A stretch of DNA of 62,000 nt from Mesostigma viride. Lineage: Eukaryota; Streptophyta; Mesostigmatophyceae; Mesostigmatales; Mesostigmataceae. The notes beneath the pieces were generated by a model. The model was not told where the DNA came from, made no database searches, and worked only from the letters and a program-made list of their open reading frames with translations. The position numbers and the translations under genes are program-made. Positions 50,965 through 61,523 of this stretch are shown here, one piece after another (the first letter of the stretch is position 1; each line of letters starts with the position of its first letter). The DNA is taken from contig RPFO01000213.1 in assembly GCA_009746045.1 (NCBI GenBank), positions 11,011,593-11,073,592 of the forward strand. Reading direction: 5' to 3'.

Positions 50965-52378
50965 CCGGGTTGGCAAATACGGGTACGGGGTATAATACGC
51001 GGACCTAAAATACGCGTATTATACGTGGGGGGTGTAAAATACGCGGCGGTAAAATACGCGACAGTTTTTGTGGTCCAATTGTCAGTCACCCAATTAGCAC
51101 GCTCCTTGATGATGGTCATGCAGTTATTGCAACTGAAATTTGGTGTATATGCTTATTTATTAACATCTTCCATTAATTTATGCCCTGCAATCCTATCTGA
51201 TTATGATTTGTTAAATGCTGGGGGGAGCAGACTGCAACGGGAACTGTAAGGAATCAATTAATTAGTTAATTGTAAGGAAAGCCATCCACTATATAATGCA
51301 TGAGAGGACATAAGACACAAGGACCTTGCTCTCAAGGATCCCACAACAAGCTCCATACACATACACACATGTGCACACACATTCATCGTTGACAAAATGC
51401 ACAACAGCACCCCCGCTGCCATGGAGATTACTCCACGTTGGTCCATGCAATTATTTAAGCCAGCATGACCATGCTTTCTTAACGGCAGCGCATTGAAGGC
51501 AATGCCGTTCTCGATAAAAAATTCGGCAGCCAGCAGGTGGACACCTTTCTCGTCGACGGGAACCAGCCATTTGGTGATGCTCAGCTGGCCTTTGTTGGGA
51601 ACCGAAGACTTGTAAGTCAGCCGGCGCAGCCCCTCCTATCTCCGCCATTGCCCTGTTCAAATTGTGATGCTTCTTGGCGTCTGACTTCTGCAACTTGTTG
51701 TTAGCAATCCTGAGAAACCTGCTCCGGATATTCGGTGGAATTTTGTCGCAGGGTAACATACCTTCCCCTGCGATTCCGGCAAAGTGTGCACGGACTCGGA
51801 ATACGCTGATTGCCCCCCGCGGCCCGCCTTGTAGGAGAAGTTCTTGTTGCAAAATGAGCAGAACATCCTCGACACATACTGCGTTGTGTTACTAACAGCA
51901 TCTGTGACTGCTTCTTTCTTCTCGACAACGAAATCCCATTCAGGCCCTTTCTTCGGCATGGCTGCAAATCGAAAATGGCTGCACACTATCGCACAGACTG
52001 TCGCACTGGCCTCGTCGTCGCTATATTGCATTACACCGTCAGTAGCACAGCTGGCATTTGCTGGCATTATGCGTTATGTACCTAGTCCTAGCTGTCTCCT
52101 ACCGGCCAAAGATTTTGCAAGGCTTGCGCTTTATGGAAAGAACTGTACGCATCTACTGTACTTCTAGTAGTAAAAATCTCAAATGTGCAGTGAACGCGCC
52201 GCGCCCAGAACCTGGGCACCGCGCCAGTGCCCGCTGCCCGCTGGTACCCCCGAAAAATTCTAAGTCCAAACCGCGTATTCTGAAGTAAAGTACGCGTATA
52301 TACGGCGGAGGCCTTCAGTGTACGTTTTCCCGTATTTTTGCGGCTCCGTACGGCGTACTGACCAACCCGGCCATCTCA
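50965..52378. mobile_element. hAT-like element copy 3 (hAT3), inserted in G2 gag
   Basis: The element, 50965-52370 (1406 bp), has the same CCGGGTTGG ends. The right target copy is CCATCTCA (52371-52378); the left reads CCATCTCT followed by an extra GA, so the duplication has been edited. G1 gag has ACCATCTCACCC at the undisturbed site. Between about 51320 and 51490 the normal element sequence is replaced by about 170 bp of unrelated sequence. Confidence 0.88.
51490..52067 (-). pseudogene. hAT transposase N-terminal fragment, hAT3
   Basis: BED zinc-finger frame as in hAT1 (SRMFCSFCNKNFSYKAG) broken by a small insertion before VRAHFAGIAGE. The 3' end is lost in the replaced segment. Confidence 0.75.
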
Positions 52379-53013
52379 CTCCTCAAGGTAACTTGCGTAC
52401 CTCACCTCCTTCTCCTACTACTGGTGGTCGCCGTCGTCCCTCTCTTACCCCACCTACCTTTGAACAACGTGTCAGATTTAGTGATGACCCCTCTTTTACC
52501 CTGAACCAGGCCCCTGCCCCTCCTGCAACCTTGGCTCAACCCTCAATTAGGTCCTCACTCCCTGACAATGCTTCTAGGCCTCCTCCTCACCCTGTGCCTT
52601 CCATCCCTGCTTATAACACGGGTCGTACCTCTGCCCCTGTCGGCCCTTCTGGTCGCCCTAGTGCAGTTCCATTTTATCCTCCTGCTTCTTGGTCCTACCC
52701 TGACACGGCCTACGAGGCTGCCCAAGTCCCTACCCGTGTAGCTGAGTTAGAAGTTAATAGTGATTTCAGCACCATGCCCCTAGATGACAGAAATTATGAT
52801 CATTTTGCCTACTCCTCCCTTCGTGAACAATATAATGTTCCCTTCTCCTATGGGCACCATCCCGAAACGGTGGCCCCAGTTAGGTTAATATTGTGCGGAA
52901 ACCTTTTGCCACTTGGGCTTCTACTTGGGTACACTCAAGTTCACGCCGGCGTGAACTTGAGTGTCCGGCGAGTGGTTATCGCCGGTAATATTGTGCGGAA
53001 CCTGAGAAGCCCA

Positions 53014-53540
53014 AGTTATGCTGGAACAAGTCTTGATGCTTTGTAATTGAAGACACACACATGTCGGGGTAAAATTGGCTCTAAAGTTGAGTAGGCAGGA
53101 AATATTTATTACAATAACTATTCATTTTCACATGTGTTCTTTGCTTTCGTATTCAACTTCGTTAATGACTTTACGCACAGCAATTAAATATATTGCGTTC
53201 GCTTTCACTCTCGTCAACGCGCAATTGATTGCGTCAACGAATCCACGTCAATGACTTACGTGGAATAGATCCTTCTAGAAACACTTGCAGCAACCAACTA
53301 TTTGGTACTGCAGATACTTAGCGCATACAAAGACTTTGCGCTAGATACGATTGTACGGCGCAGGTTATTCTGACGTCGCACCAGAAGCAGCACAACTACC
53401 AAGGACATATATTCCGATCCTTAGCAGCTGACTGGCTTCTACTATTGTACTATTATGCGGATGCCAATACTAATTCTTTCAACGCTGTACTAATCTGTAT
53501 TATAGTGGCATCCATTGCATATGAGCCACCTGGCTCAACT
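53014..53540 (-). repeat. Copia 3' LTR (with about 70 extra bp)
   Basis: 527 bp against 454 bp in the partner. The extra segment lies at about 53060-53135 between two CACATGT motifs, so it is either a deletion between short repeats in the other LTR or an insertion here. Otherwise the LTRs are nearly identical by eye. Confidence 0.9.
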
Positions 53541-53797
53541 CCAGCCCACTTTTCAAGTGTGAAATAAGACCGGCAAATGTGATGTATTGAGAGGTGTTTA
53601 AACCCCTATCGGCCGCATCAATTGACGGGCTTATTTTCACATCTAGCGAAGCTGCTTTCCTGAACTGGACTTCGGCACGCTTCTGGAATGCAAAACCTTA
53701 GTCCAGGAGGAGACGGCCAAACCGTTGATAGGGAAAACCTCAAGGGATAAAAACCTATCCGCAGGGGCATTAGGCAAGGCCCACGGCTGGTCGTGAC
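53541..53797 (-). other. Copia 3' untranslated region
   Basis: Between the RNase H stop and the LTR. It ends with the purine-rich AAAAGTGGGCTGG (coding strand), the likely polypurine tract. Confidence 0.7.
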
Positions 53798-54415
53798 TTA
53801 GCCCATGTTAAGGGGACCACGCCCACTCATGAGCTCCCTAAGCAGACCATAGGCTGCCACAGCCTTGGTAAAGGTTTTGCTCAGGGCATCAGCAACATTG
53901 AGTCGACCCTCGATGTGCTGGGTTTTGACGCCTTGGCTCAGTTCCTTGGCCACGATGTAGTCTAAGTCAGGGCTGGCAGCACTGTCCTTGTTCATGAAGC
54001 TGACCACATGCAAGTTATCACATAGGACGGTGATAGAAGACTGCAGAGCAGTTGTGGCTTGAAGAATCCAATGAAGGAGTTCGCGAACATACATTGATGT
54101 GCGAACAGCCTCGGCATAGGCCCTGCATTCTGCAGTAGTATCAATGCCCTCAAAGACTCTTCTCTGCAGATAGCTATACCAGGCCACCACAGAGGGAACA
54201 CCTGCAGCATTAGCGACGGTCACGACCCCAGCAGCCCTCGCCCTGAGTTTGTCAATCTTGCGAGATTCTTGGCTGCTATCAGAGTATGTGATAATTTGAA
54301 TGGGTTTTTCCCAGTCAATGCCTGGTAATACAAGTGGAGGTGAGTTCTCAATGTATTTTATCAGATTCTTAACCCCCATCTTTATTAAAATGCATGTCAT
54401 CAGGCATTGGAGCAA
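53798..54415 (-). pseudogene. Copia RNase H
   Basis: Copia-type RNase H motifs in order: YSDSSQESRK with the first Asp, TTAECRAYAEAV with the Glu, VLCDNLHVVSFMNKD with the second Asp, and LNVADALSKTF at the end. The frame is separate from the reverse transcriptase frame (stop and shift near 54430), so the polyprotein is broken. Confidence 0.82.
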
Positions 54416-54433
54416 TGACCGCCAAGTCAGGAC

Positions 54434-55880
54434 TTATGGTAACTGCCATCCAGCCCAGCTTTCCCCGTAACTTGGGGCAATCATTGGGCGTAAGGCGTCC
54501 CAACTCTTTAAGGCTGTTATAAGAAGGTTATCCTTATAAGCCTTAGAAAGTTGCATCTTAAAATGCCATCCTGTCTCGTTCTTGAACAGGGTTAGATCCA
54601 TGCCACAGTAGGGTACAGATTGCTGAAATGTTAGATCTATTCTTCTCCCAATGGGGAAGGTTGCATTAGCTTGGGCATGAATATTGTGAACCCAGTCTGC
54701 CTCTCCCATATGGAAGGTATCATCCCCATGTAGCATTAGCACTGTAGGATTTCCTTTAGCCTTTCTTACGAACAGGCTAGGACATAATGTACTCACAGTG
54801 AAGCCCAATCCTGTCAGGAATGGCTCCAATGTCTTCCTCCAGATAGCTGGACTACTGGTCAGACCTTCTACCCCTTTTAGGATCTTCATATATACTTGGC
54901 ATGAACTTCGGGGAGCCAGAACTTTGGCGTCCTCACGAAGAGGGGTCTGTGGCCTTTCCAGAGATTCTCAGCCACCTTCTGACTGCTGTGCAGAAACGCT
55001 CTGGTAAAGTCCATTACTGCAGCCAGGTATGCTAGGCCCTTGTTCAAGGCACCCAGTAAAATACAGAGTACCAGCCTAAATGCTGTGTGCGACAGACCTG
55101 GGGTATATAACTCTTCCTTGGTCATGTCACTCGTTCCATGAAATTGGTTCAAGACTGGTCTCACATGAGGGATCGGCTTTTCATCTTTCACCTGTTTCTT
55201 CTTCAAGGTGAGTTTGAGGCGAAGCATTTGTGCATCTGGAGGAATTTCATTTGTGGGCTCAAAGCAGTTAAGCTCGAACCATTCATCCAAGCTTTTATTC
55301 ATGGCTGATCTCCACCCTTCCAATCCTTCATGAGTAGAGCACTCCTCACAGAGTTGCGGCCACTTCACTTGACTTTTGTTTGCCAAACTATGGAAACTCA
55401 AGCCGAGCGAAGGCGGGTCCAAAGCAGTAGGAGTAATAAGCTCCTTGGCAGGGGGAACCTTAGCCCACTTACTTCCTGCTATTGATGCCACCTTAGGGGT
55501 TGAGCTCCACATAGCATCCGCCACACGCGCCAATGGCAATTGGCAGGTAAAGTTATTGAGGGGAATTGGGTTACATCCCTCCCGACGGAGCTCCTTCCCT
55601 TCATACAAACTGACACCCTTTTGCAGGAGAAACGGCTGACCAATAATGATTGGTCCATCATATCCCTCTATTACACAAATAGGAGTTAAGAAGGTACCAA
55701 GTAGAGGGACATGGATTTCACCTATCACGGGGTAGGCAACTTTCCCATTAAAATCTTGTATACGTTTCCATTTACTGGGAAGGATAGTATAACCCTCTAT
55801 ATCTTCGGGACTGATAATAATGGATACCTCTGCCTGGCTGTCCACTGCGAACCCGTTGACAAGAAGGATATCTTCCTTAG
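54434..55880 (-). pseudogene. Copia protease-like domain and reverse transcriptase
   Basis: The frame from 55880 opens in the integrase frame and carries VDSQAEVSIIISPEDIEGY and GYDGPIIIGQPFL, matching a retropepsin with DSG changed to DSQ. Then follow reverse transcriptase blocks: EGWRSAMNKSLDEWFELN, VRPVLNQFHGT, VMDFTRAFLHS with the first catalytic Asp. A one-base shift near 54890 leads to EGLTSSPAIWRKTLEPF, LMLHGDDTFHMG (HGDD in place of the usual YVDD) and YCGMDLTLFKNETGW. E2 separates this frame from the integrase; without E2 and one TTAG the two are continuous. Confidence 0.75.
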
Positions 55881-57606
55881 CTCGTCGTCTGTCCCAACTC
55901 AGTCCTCACAGGAGGACTGAGTTGACAATTTTCAACCGCGTGTAGCGACTAGGTGGGGGGTCCATCCCAAATGTTTTGATGTGGATCGGGGGTGTACTAG
56001 ATGTCATTTTGTTGGCAAAAATACTGCATATGTGAAAACTTGACCCGAACACCTGAAAATTACACGGACGATGGGAACCCCTCGCGAATTTGCATTTTTC
56101 GGGATAAGAACGAGTGGGAAAAATTCAATCAAATCCTCGTGCATGAAGAAAAAATATAGGCATGTAAACAATATAGTTCTTGAAACGTGGAAAAAAACTG
56201 GGCTCGATTTGGCCACTGCAACTGCCTGAAACAATTAAAAAACTCTCAGTCCTCAGGAGAGGAATGGGGCTTTTGCTAACTTTGCTAGCATGTAAGTGCG
56301 GTCATACTACACACCATCGTGGCCACCAACCATCCCAATCAACTCATTTCCCTTCAAGCATTACAGGACAACACACTTGCATCATCATACTTCAGGTATA
56401 TCATACCTTATCATGTAGTGAGAGCCTATGCATGCATGTAGGGAATGGGCTTGGATACCCTACCAACAAAGGGTTATGTTATAAGTGTCAACCACCAATA
56501 TCATGGGTAGGTTAAGCATATTTCCATTGTTTCTAACAACAATAGATATGGCTATAACTGTTTTGCCTTGCCATGATGTGGCCAACATAGTTGCTGGCAC
56601 ATGATGGCAGTGGTTTGTCACCAAGACTTTTCACTCACCCGTAAAAGCTTGAATGCACCCTTGACGCGGCCCGTGGCCTCAAAATCATGCAGTATGAACG
56701 TAGCAAAAGAATAACTAACATCTATGAAGGTGTTTAAACCTGCACAGCTCCTAAAACCCTGCACAACTACACTGGGTCAAGGCAAATGCCTGATAACATC
56801 ATCTGAAAAGGGGGTTTTAGAGAGGGCAGGCAACGGTCAAGAAAGAGCATCAATACTTGAACCTGACAACGCCTCGCAAGCTTAAACTCATGTACGAACA
56901 TCAAGAAACGAAGAGGCAACGATTATCCGGCTTTACCTGGCACGGCTGGCGTTACCTTGGCCCAGGCGGTGCCCGCAAAAGTGGCACTTTGCGGCACATA
57001 GACCTGATGACGTGACAGAATGGTCGAAATACTCAAATCTATACTGTCACTCAATTTATTCTAATACAATGCATGTTAAAATGTAGAAAGAAACCTATCA
57101 GCCATTGAAATTGCGCCGGAAAGCAAGCGCAGTCATCAATTCCGTCGACCTGCCTTATCGCAGTTTTTTCCAGCAAGAACAGTGCCGACACCGGGTAAAT
57201 CGCATCCCCGCGAGCTAAAAATGTATTTTTATCATCTTTAGGGCATGTTAAATCTATTTCCTGAGTTTGGACAGCTAACTCGTCCGCAAACGTAAACTGC
57301 ATGCATGGGCGCGAGCCGCCATGGCTAGGTCGTGCATTTCCGGAACTCGCGTTTCACGTGGAAAAGTACCCTTACCACCTGTACTTTGACCGTACATTTA
57401 GCCGCTCATACCAAATCCAAAAAAATCCCAAAAATATGTCCAAGAAAGATCTTTTCACGTAGTATTTGAATAAATTTTGAGAGAATTTTTTTGTCAAACA
57501 TTCTGACCGGGGCGAATTTTCTACGAAACCCAAAAACTCGGTCCTCTAGAGAGGACTGAGTTCAACTCAGTCCTCCGTAGAGGACCAGGGACAGACGACG
57601 AGTTAG
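55877..57606 (-). mobile_element. 1.72-kb inverted-repeat element E2 (TTAG-flanked), nested in copia
   Basis: The element, 55881-57602 (1722 bp), is flanked by TTAG (55877-55880, 57603-57606). The copia reading frame needs exactly one TTAG here, so the duplication is four bases, or three plus a fixed G. It is E1 in reverse orientation, nearly the same length and highly similar throughout, with the same terminal stem-loops. It is the youngest insertion in this nest. Confidence 0.92.
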
Positions 57607-59413
57607 GGACATTTAACAATGCCACCTTAGGGCGCTGCAAATACTTAACAACATTAGACAGAGAGAATTTCTGCCTCTTGGATGGCTGCAGTCCACCCAA
57701 TGGGCCATGTTCTGGGGCAGAACCATTGATGGCTCCTTCCTGATTGCAATAAGGAGGAGTTGCAATCGGGCATTCACACTTGGCTGAATTCTTAGCCAAC
57801 TGTGGCTCACCAGGGGTTAAATCCATAACCTTCCTCTTAAGAGATACAGCCTCACTTAGCTTTGCCTCTTCACCTATTGTGGCCCCCGCAGGGAGTGCAA
57901 TGCCACACCCCGGCTCTACAAAACTCCCTCCATGAGATGCAGTCATAGGGCAGGACAAAGCAACCCTCATCTGTTCGTCATCCCGTTGTACACCGGTCAG
58001 ATCAGATTCAGATGGTCCCCCCTGCATTGCCTCTTGCCATGTGGGTAGCAGACCGCCGAGTTGGGTTTGGCTTGGCTTCGCTTGGTTTACCTCTTGACGT
58101 ACTGATGGGACGACCAGTCCTTCATTGCCCGGATTGTTCTTATTATTTGGGCCCAACACATCTACATCGGGCAAAACTGGTTTGATCCTGTGCCAAGATA
58201 CGTGATGGACCCTTCCATCACGTTCCACATCAGCAGTTTTCTGGTCTACCTGGAGGTCCTTAATAACAGCAGGGCCTTCCCATTTCCCCCTCTTGAGAGG
58301 AGGTCCCTCCTTATAGACCCATACAGCCTGACCTTGGTTAAAATTCATGGAACCCCGATATCTATCTTTTCTCTTCAGCCTGAGATGCTCATCATTTAAA
58401 TATTGATTCCAGGCTTTCATCGTGGATTCAGGGTACAAAGAATAATTCAGGCCCTTAGGAGTCACCCATAGATCAGTAAATGGGATCCTCAACACTCTGC
58501 CCTCATTTAAAGTTGATTCAAGGGCCCTACAAGCAGCCGTCCTATCCAGGTAATTAGTTTTGAGCAACCCCGGGTAGTCACCGGATGCCTGTAACTTCTT
58601 GACTTCACTGGCCATTTTATTGATCTTCCCTTGAGCCTCATGATCCTCTCGGCCCACGAACACAAGGAACTCCAATCCAGAAGATCCGGCCACCTGCTGA
58701 AGGGGCCTGAATTGAAGGTCAGTTTGCACGTGGGTAATCACAGGAAAATGTGCTAGCACCAATTGCATAGCCACATATAAGTGTTCTTTATGCATGGAGA
58801 CCATAGGCTCTAAGGCCTTATATCTAGACCACTCATCCACTGCCATGATATACGGCAAGTGCTTCCATCCTGAGAAGAAGAGGATATCCACTTGTATATG
58901 CCCTCTCTCCACAGGTGGGGTTTTCGTGTGATAACGAGGTGGTCTATTGGCCAGCTGGGTACATCCACACTTGGCCATAACTTGCCTCAATGCAGTTACC
59001 AACCCCTTGCTTCTCAACTTAGCACACAGGGGCAAGGCATTAGACCCATGGCCACAAATAACATGCAATTTCTTGGCCAACTCAGTGTGGGAAATGTCAA
59101 TACCTTCAGCCTGACAATCAGCCAGGACTGGAAAATTATTTATTTTGTTATTATTGCATTCAGGCAAGCAGTATTGATCATCAGCTGTTGCAGCATCAGC
59201 TGGTTCATTCACCTCAGCCAGTATTCCCTTGGCTGAGTCATCATCATCGTGACAGAGTACAGCATAAGGGTTCCCATGTGCCCAAGAACATTGCTTGTCT
59301 GAGATCAGTTCAGGCTGTGATACATATGGGGTCCCGTCCCCATGGGGCCCCCCTTGGACCTCGTCCGCATTTGTAACATCTTCCTGTGCAAGCCCGGTGC
59401 AAGGCACAGTCAC
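57603..59413 (-). pseudogene. Copia integrase
   Basis: HVICGHGSN...KCGCTQLANRP resembles the HHCC zinc region, followed by RGHIQVDILFFSGWKHLPY with the first catalytic Asp and THVQTDLQFRP with the second. The usual catalytic Glu block appears as HEAQGKINKMASEV, where Asn stands at the expected Glu; whether the nearby Glu substitutes is unclear. A C-terminal module (AVWVYKEG, RGKWEGPAVI) follows. The frame is open to the E2 junction and overlaps the end of gag in the -1 frame. Confidence 0.75.
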
Positions 59414-59433
59414 ATCAGGACTTGACAGGGCAT

Positions 59434-60585
59434 CTAATTTTTCTGCTCATCCTTGGGGCTGGGATTCTTGTGGCTGGGGCACTTCTTGGAGAGATGCCCA
59501 AGACGACCACACTTCCAGCAGGCCCGCCCTTGAGGAGCAGCTGGGCGACCCGCCGGGTTGTTGGAAACCGGATGAATGATCCTCTTCTTGAATCTGCTGC
59601 ACACGTCCTCCATATGACCGGGCTTTCCACAGTAGTTGCAGCCAGCTTGCTTCTGTCTTGACCTGCACACAGCTGCTGCATGGCCAGACTTGCCGCAAAA
59701 AGTGCACACAGCCAGCTGCGACCCTTGAGCAGGAACGGACAAGCGACCCAGCAACGTGTGCATACGGCTGACCTCGGCTGCCAAAGACTGCATGTTAGCA
59801 GGGGACTCACTCACCTTGCTTACCTTTGCAGTTCTGGCAGTCAGATCGGCCAGCTTCGATCCGCTCAGCAGCGTCTCCAAGCGACGACGACCCTCGACCA
59901 GGTCAGCCAAGCAACCGCTCAACTGGGACATGACGCACGTCCGCTCCTCCGGGCTAAAATCCGCCGCCCGGACCCATTGAATAAGCTGGACTGCCGGATC
60001 CCACGGAATTATACTCTCGTCCAGCATATCGCAGTACTCCCGGAAGTTCTCCAAGCGATCACACCCCGGAGGGCACATCCAGCCGACGAAATTACCGAGG
60101 TGCTCCATCAGTAAATCCTCCTGCTTCGGCTGGAAAAGACGAATTACCTCCTTCAGAAACCAATCGAGGGGCGCCTTGTTGTTTGCTCCCCTCTCGAGCA
60201 GCTTGAAAAACCTCAGGTTTGCTGACGAGTCGTACAAACGCGTGGACCGAAGAAATTCCAGCGGCTTCTCTATCTTCAACTCCTCCATCAGCTCCACCAG
60301 GGCCACCATCTTATGTACAAAGGCCTGCCGCTCGTTCAGCGAGGGGCGTCTAGAAATAGGAGCTGGTATGTTGCCTCGCAAGTCGTGCATCGCCTTGAGA
60401 TTTGATATCTTTTCCGCCCGCTTTCTTTCTGGCCCTTCCTCATCATGCACTGTCCGAAGGCCGGTGGTGTCCACGCTTTTCGTCACCACTGTCAGCAGGG
60501 CTAGAAGAGCGACGATCAGACTCCATTGAAAAAATTGAAAAATAGGCGATGTTATGTCGATGGTGTAAACACAATTCTCAATACA
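59434..60585 (-). CDS. Copia gag with three CCHC zinc knuckles
   Basis: An open frame through the element from near the LTR to TAG at 59436-59434. The first Met of the longest frame (60684) lies in the LTR; a start near 60400 (MHDLRGNIPAP) is also possible. The middle is helical capsid-like (RLFQPKQEDLLMEHL, WDPAVQLIQWVRAADF), followed by three knuckles: CTFCGKSGHAAAVC, CNYCGKPGHMEDVC and CWKCGRLGHLSKKC. Three knuckles is more than the usual one for copia. The stop follows AAAAAT, and the -1 frame leads into the integrase frame. Confidence 0.82.
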   Translation of the reverse strand, partial: CIENCVYTIDITSPIFQFFQWSLIVALLALLTVVTKSVDTTGLRTVHDEEGPERKRAEKISNLKAMHDLRGNIPAPISRRPSLNERQAFVHKMVALVELMEELKIEKPLEFLRSTRLYDSSANLRFFKLLERGANNKAPLDWFLKEVIRLFQPKQEDLLMEHLGNFVGWMCPPGCDRLENFREYCDMLDESIIPWDPAVQLIQWVRAADFSPEERTCVMSQLSGCLADLVEGRRRLETLLSGSKLADLTARTAKVSKVSESPANMQSLAAEVSRMHTLLGRLSVPAQGSQLAVCTFCGKSGHAAAVCRSRQKQAGCNYCGKPGHMEDVCSRFKKRIIHPVSNNPAGRPAAPQGRACWKCGRLGHLSKKCPSHKNPSPKDEQKN

Positions 60586-61039
60586 AGTTATGCTGGAACA
60601 AGTCTTGATGCTTTGTAATTGAAGACACACACATATGTTCTTTGCTTTCGTATTCAACTTCGTTAATGACTTTACGCACAGCAATTAAATATATTGCGTT
60701 CGCTTTCACTCTCGTCAACGCGCAATTGATTGCGTCAACGAATCCACGTCAATGACTTACGTGGAATAGATCCTTCTAGAAACACTTGCAGCAACCAACT
60801 ATTTGGTACTGCAGATACTTAGCGCATACAAAGACTTTGCGCTAGATACGATTGTACGGCGCAGGTTATTCTGACGTCGCACCAGAAGCAGCACAACTAC
60901 CAAGGACATATTCCGATCCTTAGCAGCTGACTGGCTTCTACTATTGTACTATTATGCGGATGCCAATACTAATTCTTTCAACGCTGTACTAATCTGTATT
61001 ATAGTGGCATCCATTGCATATGAGCCACCTGGCTCAACT
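60586..61039 (-). repeat. Copia 5' LTR
   Basis: 454 bp, the partner of 53014-53540, ends AGTTATGCTGG and GGCTCAACT on the plus strand. The following minus-strand sequence (TTGTATTGAGAATTGTG) is where a primer-binding site is expected; I could not assign the tRNA. Confidence 0.9.
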
Positions 61040-61080
61040 GCCCAAGTGGCAAAAGGTTTCCGCACAATATTAACCTAACT

Positions 61081-61315
61081 AAGACCTGGATCCTTGCGGG
61101 GCGCAGGTTCGAATCCACTCGGAAGCGGATTATTTGGGGGAATAATTCGTTCCGATTTGGCACCCGGCTCTAATCATATGCGCACCAAGGAGATGCTCAT
61201 ATTCAACCATATTCATATCGATATTCGCGCGAACCGGCGCTCATATTCGATCATATTCATATCTACGGGTGTTCCGAGCCTAGTGATTCGTCCTCGCCCC
61301 AAGAGGCTAGGTTTT
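61081..61315. other. Middle segment of the palindromic-repeat element
   Basis: 235 bp between F1 and F2 without an ORF. It contains GGTTCGAATCC (61106-61116), which matches the pol III B-box, and repeated CATATTCA/TCATATTC motifs at 61195-61262. No convincing A-box or full tRNA fold is seen. Confidence 0.6.
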
Positions 61316-61523
61316 AGTTAGGTTAATATTGTGCGGAAACCTTTTGCCACTTGGGCTTCTCAGGTTCCGCACAATATTACCGGCGATAACCACTCGCCGG
61401 ACACTCAAGTTCACGCCGGCGTGAACTTGAGTGTCCGGCGAGCACTTGGTTATCGCCGGTAATATTGTGCGGAACCTGAGAAGCCCAAGTGGCAAAAGGT
61501 TTCCGCACAATATTAACCTAACT
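61316..61523. repeat. F2: near-perfect 208-bp palindrome
   Basis: Arms of about 100 bp pair around CACGCCGGCGTG, with only a few unpaired bases near 61440. The sequence is thus a single long hairpin. F1 (52878-53013 plus 61045-61080) is the same palindrome with part of its left arm deleted. Confidence 0.95.

Larger units (their letters stand above)
53009..61044 (-). mobile_element. Copia-like LTR retrotransposon, nested in F1
   Basis: The element, 53014-61039, is flanked by the 5-bp duplication GCCCA (53009-53013, 61040-61044). LTRs are 53014-53540 and 60586-61039, with ends AGTT...AACT. Minus-strand order: gag, integrase, retropepsin-like domain, reverse transcriptase, RNase H. E2 lies inside. 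A purine-rich AAAAGTGGGCTGG (minus) abuts the 3' LTR. Reverse transcriptase after integrase is the copia order, but the protease-like domain is in an unusual place. Confidence 0.88.

Noticed and set aside
44520-57302. 83-87-codon ORF shared by E1 (44520-44783) and E2 (57302-57051) as a possible conserved gene
   Set aside because: The five base differences that I compared all change the amino acid (Arg/Thr, Phe/Leu, Glu/Lys, Gln/Thr, Cys/Phe). That is not purifying selection; the frame is open by chance in two recent copies.
61081-61315. A tRNA gene at the GGTTCGAATCC string (61106)
   Set aside because: The T-stem does not pair, and no acceptor or anticodon arm can be built around it.
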